From NCBI GenBank assembly GCA_964651335.1, contig CAZYVT010000004.1, positions 1 through 64,000 of the forward strand: 64,000 nucleotides of DNA, written 5' to 3'. Under the pieces are notes generated by a model. That model was given only the letters and a program-made list of their open reading frames with translations. It ran no database searches and was not told the DNA's origin. Below, piece by piece: positions 44,275 through 52,767 of this stretch (position 1 is the stretch's first letter; each line of letters opens with the position of its first letter). The position numbers were made by a program, and so were the translations under genes. The stretch comes from 2-02-FULL-66-14 sp964651335. Lineage in GTDB: Bacteria; Pseudomonadota; Gammaproteobacteria; Burkholderiales; SG8-39.

Positions 44275-44981
44275 ATGGGACGCGGCTGCAGATTATCTAC
44301 CGGCTCGCGCGCGCAATGGAGTACCACGAAACCACCGCTGCCGGGAATCGGGCGCTGCGCATCAGCCAGTACGTGAAGCTGATCGCGCAGGCCGCCGGCG
44401 CGAAGCCTGATCTAAGCGAGCTGCTGGCGCATGCAGCGCCGCTGCACGACGTCGGCAATCTTGCGGTCCCCGCGGAGATACTGAAAAAGCGGGACAAGCT
44501 GACGGTTCCGGAGTGGGAGCGGGTGCGCCGGCATCCCGAGATCGGCGCAGAGATCATCGGCAAGCATGACGATCCGTTGCTCAAGCTCGCGCGGCTGCTC
44601 GCGCTCAGCCACCACGAGCGCTGGGACGGTAGCGGCTACCCGCACGGCTTGAAGGGAGAAGAGATCCCGTGGCCGGCCCGGGTGATGGCAATCGCCGACA
44701 CCTTCGAGTCGATGACCACGACGCAGTTCTACCGCGATGCCCTGTCGCCGAAGCGGGCGGCCGACGAAATCGCCGCCGGTAGCGGCACGAACTACGATCC
44801 CGCGCTGGTGGGGGCGTTCAAGAAGGCGCTGCCGGCGATGCGCAATGTGCGCGAGACGTACTCTGACCTGCTCGGTGACTTGATCAACCTCGATTTCACG
44901 GAGCGCGCGCAGGCCCTGCGGACTGCGGCTACGAAGCCCGCGGGAATCCCCCTGGGGGGCAGCGCGCCGGCGAAGAAATAG
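43806..44981 (+). CDS. REC-HD-GYP response regulator
   Basis: A 391-residue protein. The receiver (20-140, D69) is nearly identical to that of the GGDEF-EAL neighbour. The HD-GYP domain (about 160-365) has the HD pair in APLHDVGNLAVP (214-215), H243 in RRHPEIG, and HHERWDGSGYP (269-279), followed by IADTFESM with D298. The first metal-binding region reads AAGNR (179-183) where active members often have ETGNH, so one of the metal sites is probably lost. It may still hydrolyse c-di-GMP to GMP with two metals. It starts 11 nt after the GGDEF-EAL stop. Confidence 0.93.
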   Translation: MSEAPAKPAATAHAPPEASVVLVVDDSPDVLALAARVLGKEYHVRLAPDGGMALSLAADDPKPDLILLDVEMEGASGFEVCRVLKEDPATAGIPLVFLSAKTEPTDQLEGFELGAVDYLTKPINARLLLARVRIHVALANRRHELERLVQERTAQLDGTRLQIIYRLARAMEYHETTAAGNRALRISQYVKLIAQAAGAKPDLSELLAHAAPLHDVGNLAVPAEILKKRDKLTVPEWERVRRHPEIGAEIIGKHDDPLLKLARLLALSHHERWDGSGYPHGLKGEEIPWPARVMAIADTFESMTTTQFYRDALSPKRAADEIAAGSGTNYDPALVGAFKKALPAMRNVRETYSDLLGDLINLDFTERAQALRTAATKPAGIPLGGSAPAKK

Positions 44982-45057
44982 CGGCGCGGGTCCTTCGCCT
45001 CAGGGCGCGTTCCCGCGATTTTCACTGATCTTCCTTCCCTTATAATTGAAGCTCCCG

Positions 45058-45384
45058 ATGTCGAGCAGCGAGCCCGTCGTGCCTGAAGCGGCCTATACGG
45101 TTACCGTAGCGAAGGATTTCGAGGACCTAATCCCGGGGTTTCTCAAGAACCGACGTACGGAACTGGACGGCCTGCGCGCCGCGATCGCGGCAGGCGACTT
45201 CGAACAGGTGTACCGGCTCGGCCATCGCATGAAAGGCGTCGGAAACTCTTATGGCTTCGAAAAAGTGACGCTGCTCGGCAAGCAGCTCGAGGACAGCGCC
45301 AAAAGCGCCGATCGGACAGGGATCGAGGCGCGCATCGCGGAGTACGCGGACTACCTGGCGCGCGTCGAAGTCGTCTTTGAATGA
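45058..45384 (+). CDS. Hpt (histidine phosphotransfer) protein
   Basis: About 108 residues, a four-helix bundle with the phospho-accepting His in LGHRMKGVGNSYGF near residue 60. It relays phosphate between receivers. The ATG at 45058 is favoured; a TTG 12 nt earlier is the alternative. A TATAAT lies at 45041-45046, close to the start. The gene end overlaps a truncated receiver frame by 8 bases, the former partner. It could serve the REC proteins in the preceding 8 kb. Confidence 0.85.
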   Translation: MSSSEPVVPEAAYTVTVAKDFEDLIPGFLKNRRTELDGLRAAIAAGDFEQVYRLGHRMKGVGNSYGFEKVTLLGKQLEDSAKSADRTGIEARIAEYADYLARVEVVFE

Positions 45385-45580
45385 TGCGCGCGCTGCGCCG
45401 GAAGCGCAAGGCGGCTGTCATGTTCCGTTGATCGACGACGACCCGGACATGGTTGCGTATCTCATGCACCTGTTGAAGAAGGAAGGCATGCATGCGGAGG
45501 CTGTGCCAGCGGAGAAGTGCGGGATTGATTCGGCTATCGCTGATCACATGGTATTTCGTACCCAAACCGAATCAGCGTAG
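45377..45580 (+). pseudogene. Truncated response-regulator receiver
   Basis: After a 15-residue lead, VPLIDDDPDMVAYLMHLLKKEGMHAEAVPA has the first beta-alpha-beta of a receiver with the acidic triad (DDDPD). Then the sequence leaves the family and stops after 67 codons: the phospho-acceptor Asp, Thr and Lys regions are missing. It overlaps the Hpt gene end, as an intact REC partner would. The rest appears deleted just before the gene at 45604. Confidence 0.65.
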
Positions 45581-45603
45581 GATGCCGCGAGGGGGCTAGC
45601 CGA

Positions 45604-46140
45604 ATGAGCCACAGTTCTCTGAGGATTCCGAAGCAGCAGGTGCCGATGACCATCTGGGTGCATCCGGAGGGTCGGGTGGCCGGCGCGATTTTTCTCAACC
45701 TGCCGGGGCCGGACTCGCATGGCACCGAGCAGCCTTGGGACGTGCTCAACGAGTCGGCCGACTTCCTCGTGATCAAGCGCAGCGATCCCGAGGGGGTCCG
45801 CTTCTACAACAAGAGTTCCATCGTGCGGGTCGAGTACCGGGATGACGCCCGCTTTGCGGCCGAGGACGGCAAGCCGTTGCCCTGCCGGGTCATCATGATG
45901 GACGGCGCCCTCATCGAAGGCGAGTTCTGCAAGGCGCTTCCAGAAGAGCAGTCGCGGCTCTCCGACTACGTGCGCGACACCCGGGAGCGCTTCTTCAAGC
46001 TGCGACTCGCAGGCGGCGACATGACGCTGGTCAATAAGAGCTATGTCGTCTACATCAGCGAGCTCGAAGGCCGACCGCGGGCCGTACAGCCGGGCGAAGC
46101 CGGATCCGCCGCCGGCGACCCGCTCGGGCTCGCCGTCTGA
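45604..46140 (+). CDS. Unknown protein, first gene of the PilT/kinase operon
   Basis: This 178-residue protein lacks a signal or membrane segment. A beta-rich body (MTIWVHPEGRVAGAIFLN, FLVIKRSDPEGVRFYNKSSIVRVEYR, VIMMDGALIEGEFCKALPEEQSRLSDYVRD, LVNKSYVVYISELEG) suggests a small duplicated Sm- or PilZ-like barrel, but I do not recognise it. The ribosome site is weak (GAGGGGG upstream). It starts 39 nt before the HEAT-kinase gene and is probably part of that operon, perhaps a scaffold or ligand sensor. Confidence 0.7.
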   Translation: MSHSSLRIPKQQVPMTIWVHPEGRVAGAIFLNLPGPDSHGTEQPWDVLNESADFLVIKRSDPEGVRFYNKSSIVRVEYRDDARFAAEDGKPLPCRVIMMDGALIEGEFCKALPEEQSRLSDYVRDTRERFFKLRLAGGDMTLVNKSYVVYISELEGRPRAVQPGEAGSAAGDPLGLAV

Positions 46141-46179
46141 TGCCGGTAACGCTGGCGGCGGTGTAGTCACTTCGCCGCG

Positions 46180-48615
46180 ATGGGGCTCTTCGACAACATA
46201 CGGGCTGACACCGCAATCGGCGCAATCGTGGCGTCGCCCCGTGGCGCCAAGACCGCCAAGGCGGTGGAACGGCTGCGCGCGATCGGCAAGGCGGCTGTGC
46301 CGAAGCTCATCGCGGCGCTGCCGCGCGATCCCTCCGGCACCCTCGGCACACTGCTGGCCGGACTGGTGAGCAACGCCACGCTGCCTACCATCGTCACCGA
46401 GGGCCTACTGAGCGAGGACGCCCAGGTCACGGCGGCGGTCAAACGCGTGCTGCTGGCCGCGGAGCAGGTCGACCCCAATCGATTGATGGAGGTGTACGTC
46501 GCCCACGGCGGCGCCGTGCCCGACATCGCCGACATCCTGCTCGCCCGCAAGGAGGCGATCAGTGCCAAGACGATCCTGCGACTGCTGCAGATTGCCCACG
46601 AGGACCACCAGCCCACGCTCTTCAAGTTCGTCGGTGAGATCGCCAACGAGGCGATGGTCGGGCCGCTCATCGGCTTCCTGAAGGACGCCGAATGGGAAGG
46701 CCGCTTCCACATCGCCCCGACGCTTGCGCGCTTCCCGAGCGAGGCGACGCGCGATGCACTGCTGCGGCTGCTCGGCGATCCGCATAAGATGGTGCGGCAG
46801 GCCGCGCTCGACGGGGTGGTGTCCCTCGGCATGCCGGTGCCCAGCGGCCCGGTGTGCGCGCTGTTGCGGGACCCGGACCTCGTGGTGCAGGCGAAGGCGA
46901 TCGAGACAGCCATCAAGCTCAACGACCCGGGCTCGGTGCGATACCTGTTGGAGATCCTGCAGGACGAGTCGGAGCACGTGCGGCGCGGCGCGGTTGAGGT
47001 GCTCAACGCCGTGGGCGACGCCAACGCCATCAAGGACCTGCTGTTGGCCCTCAAGGACAAGGATTGGTGGGTGCGGGTGCGCGCGGCCGATGCGCTCGGC
47101 GCGATCGGCGGGCCGAAGGTCATCGACGCGGTGCTGCATCTCCTTGGGGAGGAGGACGAGTTCCTGCGCCGCACCGCCGTCGAAATTCTCAACACCACCA
47201 AGGATGAGCGCGCCTTCGAGTACCTGGTCAAAGCGCTTGGCGACGCCGACTGGTGGGTGCGCGAACGCGCCGTCGACGCGCTCGCGAGCCTGGGCGACAA
47301 GCGCGCGGTGCCGCATCTGGTCGGCTTGCTGGCCGAGGACACGCCCGCCACTCCGGCCGCGATCCGGGCGCTCGCGCAGATCGCCGACCCCGCCGCAGTG
47401 GAGCCGATCCTCGCGAAACTGGCGAGCGCCGACGACGTGATCCAGCGGGAGGCGATCGACGCCCTCGGGACGCTCGCCGCGCCGCAACAGGCGGAGGCGG
47501 TGCTGAAGGGCTTGCGCGAGCTCGATGCCCGGAGCACCGAGGCGCGCGATCTGGCGCAACGCGTTGCGTCGGAGCTGGCGGCGAAGTCCCCGCAGCGTGG
47601 TCCCAGGCGCACTGCCGCTGCACCCGATCGCGTGCCCGCCGCGCACGCGGAGACAATGTATGCGCGGCCTCCGTCGAAGGAGCCAGCCGCGGCGCAGGGC
47701 GGGAAAGAATCGCCCGCCCCCGCTGCGGCCGCCGGTGCGCCGGTGCGGGTCAACGACGAAGTCATCGAATTTGGCACGATCCAGCCGGGGCTGCTGGTGG
47801 GCGGCCGCTACCGGGTCGTCAAGGAATTGGGGCGGGGCGGCTTCGGCACGGTCTTCAAGGTGGAGGACAAGATGGTGCAGGAGGAGATCGCGCTCAAGTT
47901 CATCAATCCCCAACTGGTGCAGGACGAGAACATCATTGCGCGCTTCATCCACGAGGTGCGCTACGCGCGAAAGATCACCCACCAGAACGTGATCCGCATC
48001 CACGACTTCCTCACCTTCGGAAGGCTCCACGCGATCTCCATGGAGTACTTCGCGAGCCACCCGCTCGCGCGCCGTATCCTCCGCGGGCTTCACCAGAACC
48101 AGGCGCTGGGGCTCAAGTTCGTGCGCGCCATCGCCCGCGGCGTGTACGTGGCTCACCAGGCGGACATCGTGCACCGGGATCTGAAGCCCGCCAACATCCT
48201 GGTGAACGACGAAGATGTGCTGAAGATTGTCGATTTCGGACTCGCCGCGGCGTGCAGTCATGCCGATTCGCGCCTGACCAAGACCGGCCACATGATCGGC
48301 ACTCCGGCCTACATGTCGCCCGAACACGCGCGCGGCGGCAACATCGACATCCGCACCGACATCTACAGCCTCGGCGTCATCATGTACGAGATCTTCACGG
48401 GCACGGTGCCGTATTCCGGCGACCACGCGGTCGCAGTGGTTTTCCAGCACCTCGAGGGCAAGAAGGAACCGCCGCGCAGCCGCAATCCGGCGATCGAGCC
48501 GCAGCTCGAGGCGATCATCCTCAAGGCCATGGCGCTCGATCCGGACGATCGGTACCAGAACCTCAAAGACCTGCTCGCGGATCTGGACCCGCTCGGGGTG
48601 ACGGACGCGGAATGA
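46180..48615 (+). CDS. HEAT-repeat Ser/Thr protein kinase
   Basis: An 811-residue cytosolic protein. Residues 25-470 are a solenoid of about twelve HEAT/PBS-lyase-like repeats (for example AVKRVLLAAEQV, VRRGAVEVLNAVGD, VRVRAADALGAIGG, VRERAVDALASLGD). A Pro/Ala-rich linker (residues 480-530) leads to a Hanks-type kinase, about 545-800, with GRGGFGTVF, ALKFI Lys, HRDLKPANI near 665, DFGLA near 685, SPEHARGG and YSLGVIMYEI. All catalytic residues are present. The HEAT solenoid likely docks a substrate or pilus component. The stop overlaps the first pilT ATG (ATGA). Confidence 0.93.
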   Translation: MGLFDNIRADTAIGAIVASPRGAKTAKAVERLRAIGKAAVPKLIAALPRDPSGTLGTLLAGLVSNATLPTIVTEGLLSEDAQVTAAVKRVLLAAEQVDPNRLMEVYVAHGGAVPDIADILLARKEAISAKTILRLLQIAHEDHQPTLFKFVGEIANEAMVGPLIGFLKDAEWEGRFHIAPTLARFPSEATRDALLRLLGDPHKMVRQAALDGVVSLGMPVPSGPVCALLRDPDLVVQAKAIETAIKLNDPGSVRYLLEILQDESEHVRRGAVEVLNAVGDANAIKDLLLALKDKDWWVRVRAADALGAIGGPKVIDAVLHLLGEEDEFLRRTAVEILNTTKDERAFEYLVKALGDADWWVRERAVDALASLGDKRAVPHLVGLLAEDTPATPAAIRALAQIADPAAVEPILAKLASADDVIQREAIDALGTLAAPQQAEAVLKGLRELDARSTEARDLAQRVASELAAKSPQRGPRRTAAAPDRVPAAHAETMYARPPSKEPAAAQGGKESPAPAAAAGAPVRVNDEVIEFGTIQPGLLVGGRYRVVKELGRGGFGTVFKVEDKMVQEEIALKFINPQLVQDENIIARFIHEVRYARKITHQNVIRIHDFLTFGRLHAISMEYFASHPLARRILRGLHQNQALGLKFVRAIARGVYVAHQADIVHRDLKPANILVNDEDVLKIVDFGLAAACSHADSRLTKTGHMIGTPAYMSPEHARGGNIDIRTDIYSLGVIMYEIFTGTVPYSGDHAVAVVFQHLEGKKEPPRSRNPAIEPQLEAIILKAMALDPDDRYQNLKDLLADLDPLGVTDAE

Positions 48616-49709
48616 GCGCGCGCATCGACGCCTTCCTGCAAATGGGGCGAGAGCAGGGCGGCTCCGACATCCACCTCGCCGTGGGTTGCCCGCCGATGCT
48701 GCGCGTGATGGGTGAGGTCGCGCCGATCCGCTACCGCGACCTGAACGAGGACGAGCTCAAGTCCCTCCTTTACGAAGTTCTGGGCGACGCCCAGAAGGCC
48801 GAGTTCGAAGCCGGCAACGACCTCGACTTCTCTTACGCGCCGGACCAGACGGAGCGCTACCGCTTCAACGTGTTTCGCAAGGCCGGCGGCATCGGCGCCG
48901 TGGTGCGGGTCGTGCCGAAGACGATCCCGCCGCTCGAACAACTGGAACTGCCGCCGGTGGTAAAGACACTCGCCGAGTACGATCACGGCATGGTGCTGGT
49001 GACCGGCGCTACCGGTACGGGCAAATCGACCACGCTCGCGGCAATCGTCGACTACCTGAACAGCACGAAGAAGCTCAACATCATCACCCTTGAAGACCCT
49101 GTCGAGTATCTGCACCAGAGCAAAATGTCGCTCGTCGTGCAGCGGGAGGTGGGCTCCTCGGTGGGCAGCTTCGCCGAGGGGCTGAGATCAGCCCTGCGCC
49201 AGGACCCGGATGTCATCCTGGTGGGCGAGCTGCGCGACGCCGAGACGATCATGTTGGCAATGACTGCGGCCGAGACCGGCCACCTCGTGCTCGGCACAAT
49301 GCATACCGCCAGCGCGGTCAAGACCCTCGACCGCATCATCGACGTATTGCCGGCGGAGCAGAAGGCGCAGGGAACCATGTTCCTCGCCCAGTCTCTGAAG
49401 GGGGTCATCAGCCAGACCCTGGTGATGAAGCCCAATCGCCAGGGGCGCAAGGCGATCGTCGAGATCATGCTTGTGACGATGGCCATCTCCAACCTGATTC
49501 TCGGCGGGAGAGTAGTCCAGATCCCGACGGCAATTCAGACCGGGCGTGACCGCGGAATGCAGCTCATGGACCAGGCGCTGCTGGAGGCTGTGCAGGCGAA
49601 GCAGATCGATCCGGACGCAGCCTACCTGCATGCCCAGGACAAGCAACTGCTGCAGCGCTTCGTGACCGACCCGAAGCTGCTGCCGCAGGTGGGCCTGGTG
49701 GTCCGATAG
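48612..49709 (+). CDS. pilT: PilT-type pilus retraction ATPase (first copy)
   Basis: A 365-residue hexameric ATPase powering type IV pilus retraction. GGSDIHLAVGCPPMLRVMGEV is the N-terminal PilT signature. Walker A is GATGTGKSTT near residues 132-141, the Asp box is ITLEDPVEYLH, Walker B is DPDVILVGELRD near 200, and the His box is TGHLVLGTMHT near 225. The C-terminal AIRLG-like retraction motif is replaced by MQLMDQALLE. No pilus subunit genes are nearby, so it acts on pili encoded elsewhere. It overlaps the kinase gene. Confidence 0.92.
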   Translation: MSARIDAFLQMGREQGGSDIHLAVGCPPMLRVMGEVAPIRYRDLNEDELKSLLYEVLGDAQKAEFEAGNDLDFSYAPDQTERYRFNVFRKAGGIGAVVRVVPKTIPPLEQLELPPVVKTLAEYDHGMVLVTGATGTGKSTTLAAIVDYLNSTKKLNIITLEDPVEYLHQSKMSLVVQREVGSSVGSFAEGLRSALRQDPDVILVGELRDAETIMLAMTAAETGHLVLGTMHTASAVKTLDRIIDVLPAEQKAQGTMFLAQSLKGVISQTLVMKPNRQGRKAIVEIMLVTMAISNLILGGRVVQIPTAIQTGRDRGMQLMDQALLEAVQAKQIDPDAAYLHAQDKQLLQRFVTDPKLLPQVGLVVR

Positions 49710-49726
49710 GGAGGGCAGGAGGCGCC

Positions 49727-50785
49727 GTGGCGAACCGCATCGACACCTTCCTCGAGCTGGCAGTCCAGCAGGACGGCTCGGACCTGCACTTGATCTCGGG
49801 CAATCCCCCGCGCATCCGGGTCTATGGCAGTCTGGAGCCTGTGAAGTACCGCGAGCTGACCACGAACGAGACTGTCACTCTGCTGAACGAGATCATGAGC
49901 GAGTCGTTGCGCACGGCGTTCGACGCAACGAGCGCGGTCGACTTCGCCTATGCCATCCCGGGACTCGCGCGCTTCCGGGTCAACGTGTTCCGCCACCTTG
50001 GCGGCGTGGGCGCGGTGTTCCGGGTGATCCCGCACGCGGTGAAGACGCTGGACGAACTCAACGTTCCGCCGGTGCTTAGAACTTTCACGCGGCAGAAGAG
50101 AGGCCTCCTGCTGACCACGGGGCCGACCGGGTCCGGCAAGTCCACCACCGTCGCTGCGCTCATCCACGAGATCAACGCGACGCGCAAGGGACACATCGTC
50201 ACCATCGAGGACCCGATCGAATTCACGCACCAGCGCAAGCTCTGCCTGATCTCCCAACGCGAGGTGGGCTTTCATGCCAAATCCTTCGCCGCCGGGCTGC
50301 GCTCGGCGGTGCGCGAGGACCCGGACGCGATCCTCGTGGGCGAAATGCGCGACCTGGAAACCATCGCGCTCGCGCTCACCGCGGCCGAGATCGGGATCCT
50401 GGTTTTCGGCACGCTGCACACCAACAGCGCGGTCGCCACCGTCGATCGCATCATCAATGTATTCCCGGCGGGCGAGCAGCCACGGGTGCGCACGATGCTT
50501 TCCACCTCGCTCGTCGGCGTGGTGTCCCAGCAGCTCGTGAGGCGCGCCGACGGCAAGGGGCGGGTCGCGGCCCTCGAGATCCTGGTGAACAATCCGGCCA
50601 TCGGCAATCTGATCCGCGAAGGCAAGACCGAACAGCTGCGGAGTGCGCTGCAGTCCGGCGGCCTGCAGGGCATGCAAAGCCTGGACACGGCCCTGCGCAA
50701 GCTGGTTGACGCGAAACTGGTTAGCGGCCAGGACGCCTACGGGGCGTGCGTGGTGAAGCGCGACTTCGAGCAGTACGCGGCTTGA
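49727..50785 (+). CDS. PilT/PilU-like retraction ATPase (second copy)
   Basis: A GTG start at 49727 follows GAGGGCAGGAGG. The 352-residue protein is a PilT paralogue with GSDLHLISGNPPRIRVYGSL, Walker A GPTGSGKSTT, Asp box TIEDPIEFTH, Walker B DAILVGEMRD and His box IGILVFGTLHT. It resembles the first copy in layout but not closely, like the PilT/PilU pair of other bacteria, in which PilU helps PilT. It ends 8 nt before the PP2C gene. Which copy is PilU-like cannot be decided by eye. Confidence 0.9.
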   Translation: MANRIDTFLELAVQQDGSDLHLISGNPPRIRVYGSLEPVKYRELTTNETVTLLNEIMSESLRTAFDATSAVDFAYAIPGLARFRVNVFRHLGGVGAVFRVIPHAVKTLDELNVPPVLRTFTRQKRGLLLTTGPTGSGKSTTVAALIHEINATRKGHIVTIEDPIEFTHQRKLCLISQREVGFHAKSFAAGLRSAVREDPDAILVGEMRDLETIALALTAAEIGILVFGTLHTNSAVATVDRIINVFPAGEQPRVRTMLSTSLVGVVSQQLVRRADGKGRVAALEILVNNPAIGNLIREGKTEQLRSALQSGGLQGMQSLDTALRKLVDAKLVSGQDAYGACVVKRDFEQYAA

Positions 50786-50793
50786 GCGGCGCG

Positions 50794-51552
50794 ATGAGGC
50801 ACCGTAGACTCGCGGACATCGCCGGCTTGAGCCACGTGGGGCGGCGCCGGAAGAACAACGAGGATGCGATCGCCTGGGACGCGGAGCTGGGCCTCGCGCT
50901 GGTGGCTGATGGCATAGGCGGGAGCAACGCGGGCGAGGTAGCGAGCGTCACAGCCGTGCGCGGCGTCAAGAGCGACCTGCGTCTCGCACTGCAGGCGGGC
51001 GCATCCGCAGCGGTGTCAGCAGCGGATCACGCGGCATTGGTGCGGGAGCTGGTGCACCGCGCCCACCAGCGCGTGCTCGCAACGGCGGCGCGCGAACCCC
51101 AATTGCGCGGCATGGCTACGACACTGGCGCTGGCCCTGCTCGCTGGCGATGTCGTGACGGTCGCCAATGTGGGCGACTCCCGCGTGTACCGCATGCGCGG
51201 CGCGACGTTCGAGCGCCTCACGCGCGATCACCTGCTGGTGGCCGACTTGGTGGAACGCGGCAGCTTGACCGAAGAAGAGTCGCAAACTTCACGCCACCGC
51301 AATGTCCTCACGCGCGCGCTCGGCATGGAGGGAAAGCTGGATGTGGACGTCGCGCACTATCCGGTCGAGCCGGGCGATCTCTACCTGCTCTGCTCCGATG
51401 GTCTCACCCGCGATATCGGCGACGACGAGCTTTCGGCGCTCCTGCAGGAGAAAGGCGCGATCCTGCGGGACGCGGCGCACGAGGCGGTAGCGCTCGCCAA
51501 CCGCCGCGGCGGGGGTGACAACGTGTCCGTGATCCTGATGCGGCTCGCATGA
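50794..51552 (+). CDS. PP2C-type Ser/Thr protein phosphatase
   Basis: A 252-residue metal-dependent phosphatase. Metal-binding and catalytic motifs are HVGRRRKNNEDAIA near residues 14-27, LALVADGIGGSNAGE near 34-48, GMATTLALALL, VGDSRVYRM near 127, LLCSDGLTRDIGDDEL and GGGDNVSVILM at the end. It likely reverses phosphorylation by the HEAT kinase in the same operon. The stop overlaps the next ATG (ATGA). Confidence 0.92.
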   Translation: MRHRRLADIAGLSHVGRRRKNNEDAIAWDAELGLALVADGIGGSNAGEVASVTAVRGVKSDLRLALQAGASAAVSAADHAALVRELVHRAHQRVLATAAREPQLRGMATTLALALLAGDVVTVANVGDSRVYRMRGATFERLTRDHLLVADLVERGSLTEEESQTSRHRNVLTRALGMEGKLDVDVAHYPVEPGDLYLLCSDGLTRDIGDDELSALLQEKGAILRDAAHEAVALANRRGGGDNVSVILMRLA

Positions 51553-52442
51553 GCAACGCGGAACAGAATCTCGCGACCCTATTCGTCGACGTGGCGGGCA
51601 GCACCGAGCTTTATCAGCGCTACGGCGACCGTGATGCGCTCGCGTCGATCGAGGGCTGCCTCGCCGTGCTGAAGGAGGTGACGGCCGGGTACCGTGGCCG
51701 GGTGGTCAAGATGATCGGTGACGAGTTGATGGCCGTGTTCACGAGCGCGGAGGATGCCCTGGTCGCGGCCTGCGAGATGCAGTGGAGTGTCTCGGAGCTG
51801 CCGCCGCTCGGCACGCACCAGCTCGCCGTGCGCATCGGTTTCCACTTTGGCCCCACGCTGGAGCAGGCGGGCGACATCTTCGGGGATGCGGTCAACATCG
51901 CCGCGCGCCTGGCGGAGATCGCCAAGGCGGGGCAGATCCTAACCAGCGAGGACACCGTGTCCGCGGTCGGCAAGCCGCTTTCGGTGCGCACCCGCAAGCT
52001 CGACCGTCTGGTCCTGCGCGGGATGACCACCGAGATGATCCTGGTCGAGGCGATCTGGCAGGAGAGCGACGACATCACGGCCCTCATGTCCAGGACCATG
52101 CGAAAATCGTCGCCCGGCAAGCCGCTCGTGCTGCGCTACGGCGAGCAGAAGATCGCCGTCGGGCCAGAGCGGCCGCGCGTGACTTTTGGGCGCGACGAGG
52201 GCAACGACGTCGTTGTATCGAACGATAGGGCGTCGCGCGTCCACGCCATCATTGAATGGCGGCGCGACAAGTTCATCCTCGCGGACCAGAGCACCAACGG
52301 GACCTTCGTCGCGACCGAAGGGGCCGGAGAGACCGTGCTGCGGCGCGAAGAGATGACGCTGCTCGGCCGGGGTCTCGTAAGCTTTGGCGGTCCCGTGGTT
52401 CCCGGCGCCCAGGGATTGCTTGAGTTCGTTTGCGACGTTTGA
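51549..52442 (+). CDS. Class III adenylate/guanylate cyclase fused to FHA domain
   Basis: A 297-residue soluble protein. The cyclase domain (1-175) has the metal-binding Asp in TLFVDVAGSTELYQRYGD and the second in VVKMIGDELMAVF, plus GDIFGDAVNIAARLAEIA. The C-terminal FHA domain (about 195-290) has TFGRDEGNDVVVS, RASRVHAII and DQSTNGTFV, the phospho-Thr-binding set. Cyclic nucleotide output could thus be tied to phosphorylation by the operon's kinase. It is the last gene of the operon. Confidence 0.9.
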   Translation: MSNAEQNLATLFVDVAGSTELYQRYGDRDALASIEGCLAVLKEVTAGYRGRVVKMIGDELMAVFTSAEDALVAACEMQWSVSELPPLGTHQLAVRIGFHFGPTLEQAGDIFGDAVNIAARLAEIAKAGQILTSEDTVSAVGKPLSVRTRKLDRLVLRGMTTEMILVEAIWQESDDITALMSRTMRKSSPGKPLVLRYGEQKIAVGPERPRVTFGRDEGNDVVVSNDRASRVHAIIEWRRDKFILADQSTNGTFVATEGAGETVLRREEMTLLGRGLVSFGGPVVPGAQGLLEFVCDV

Positions 52443-52628
52443 CCCCGCCTGAGCACCGCCATCCGGGCGACGTGTGGTAGCGCGCTTGCCGCGCTCTTGC
52501 GATCCGTACCACCCGAGGGTGCGAACTCACTGCGTTTACTCCCGTTTGCTCTGCGGTTCGCATGCCGCCGGTACCCCCGCAGTGGGCGGGCCGCTTTCGC
52601 CCGCGCAGACGGCAAGCAAGACGAGTCA

Positions 52629-52731
52629 TAGTGGAGTTGACCCGCTTTCGTGGACACTTTTCAATGTTGGGAATTGAAGGAGGTTCACGATGCCCCGTAG
52701 TCGCCCTGGATACCCGCCGGAATTCCATTAA
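52629..52731 (+). mobile_element. Relic of the left end of an IS3-family element
   Basis: In the otherwise gene-free 325 bp between 52443 and 52767 a left-end-like stretch (GTGGAGTTGACCCGC, TGGACAC) is followed by a strong ribosome site AAGGAGG and a 13-codon frame MPRSRPGYPPEFH ending in TAA (52690-52731). This matches the usual start of IS3-type OrfA. Everything after codon 13 is gone. Nothing else in the gap looks coding. Confidence 0.6.
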
Positions 52732-52767
52732 CATATTCCTGCGACAAGACCACGAGGAGAATAATCG

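Noticed and set aside
46405..48450. Long minus-strand open frame opposite the HEAT-kinase gene
   Set aside because: The plus-strand gene has clear HEAT repeats and a complete kinase, while the antisense frame is an artefact of GC codon use.
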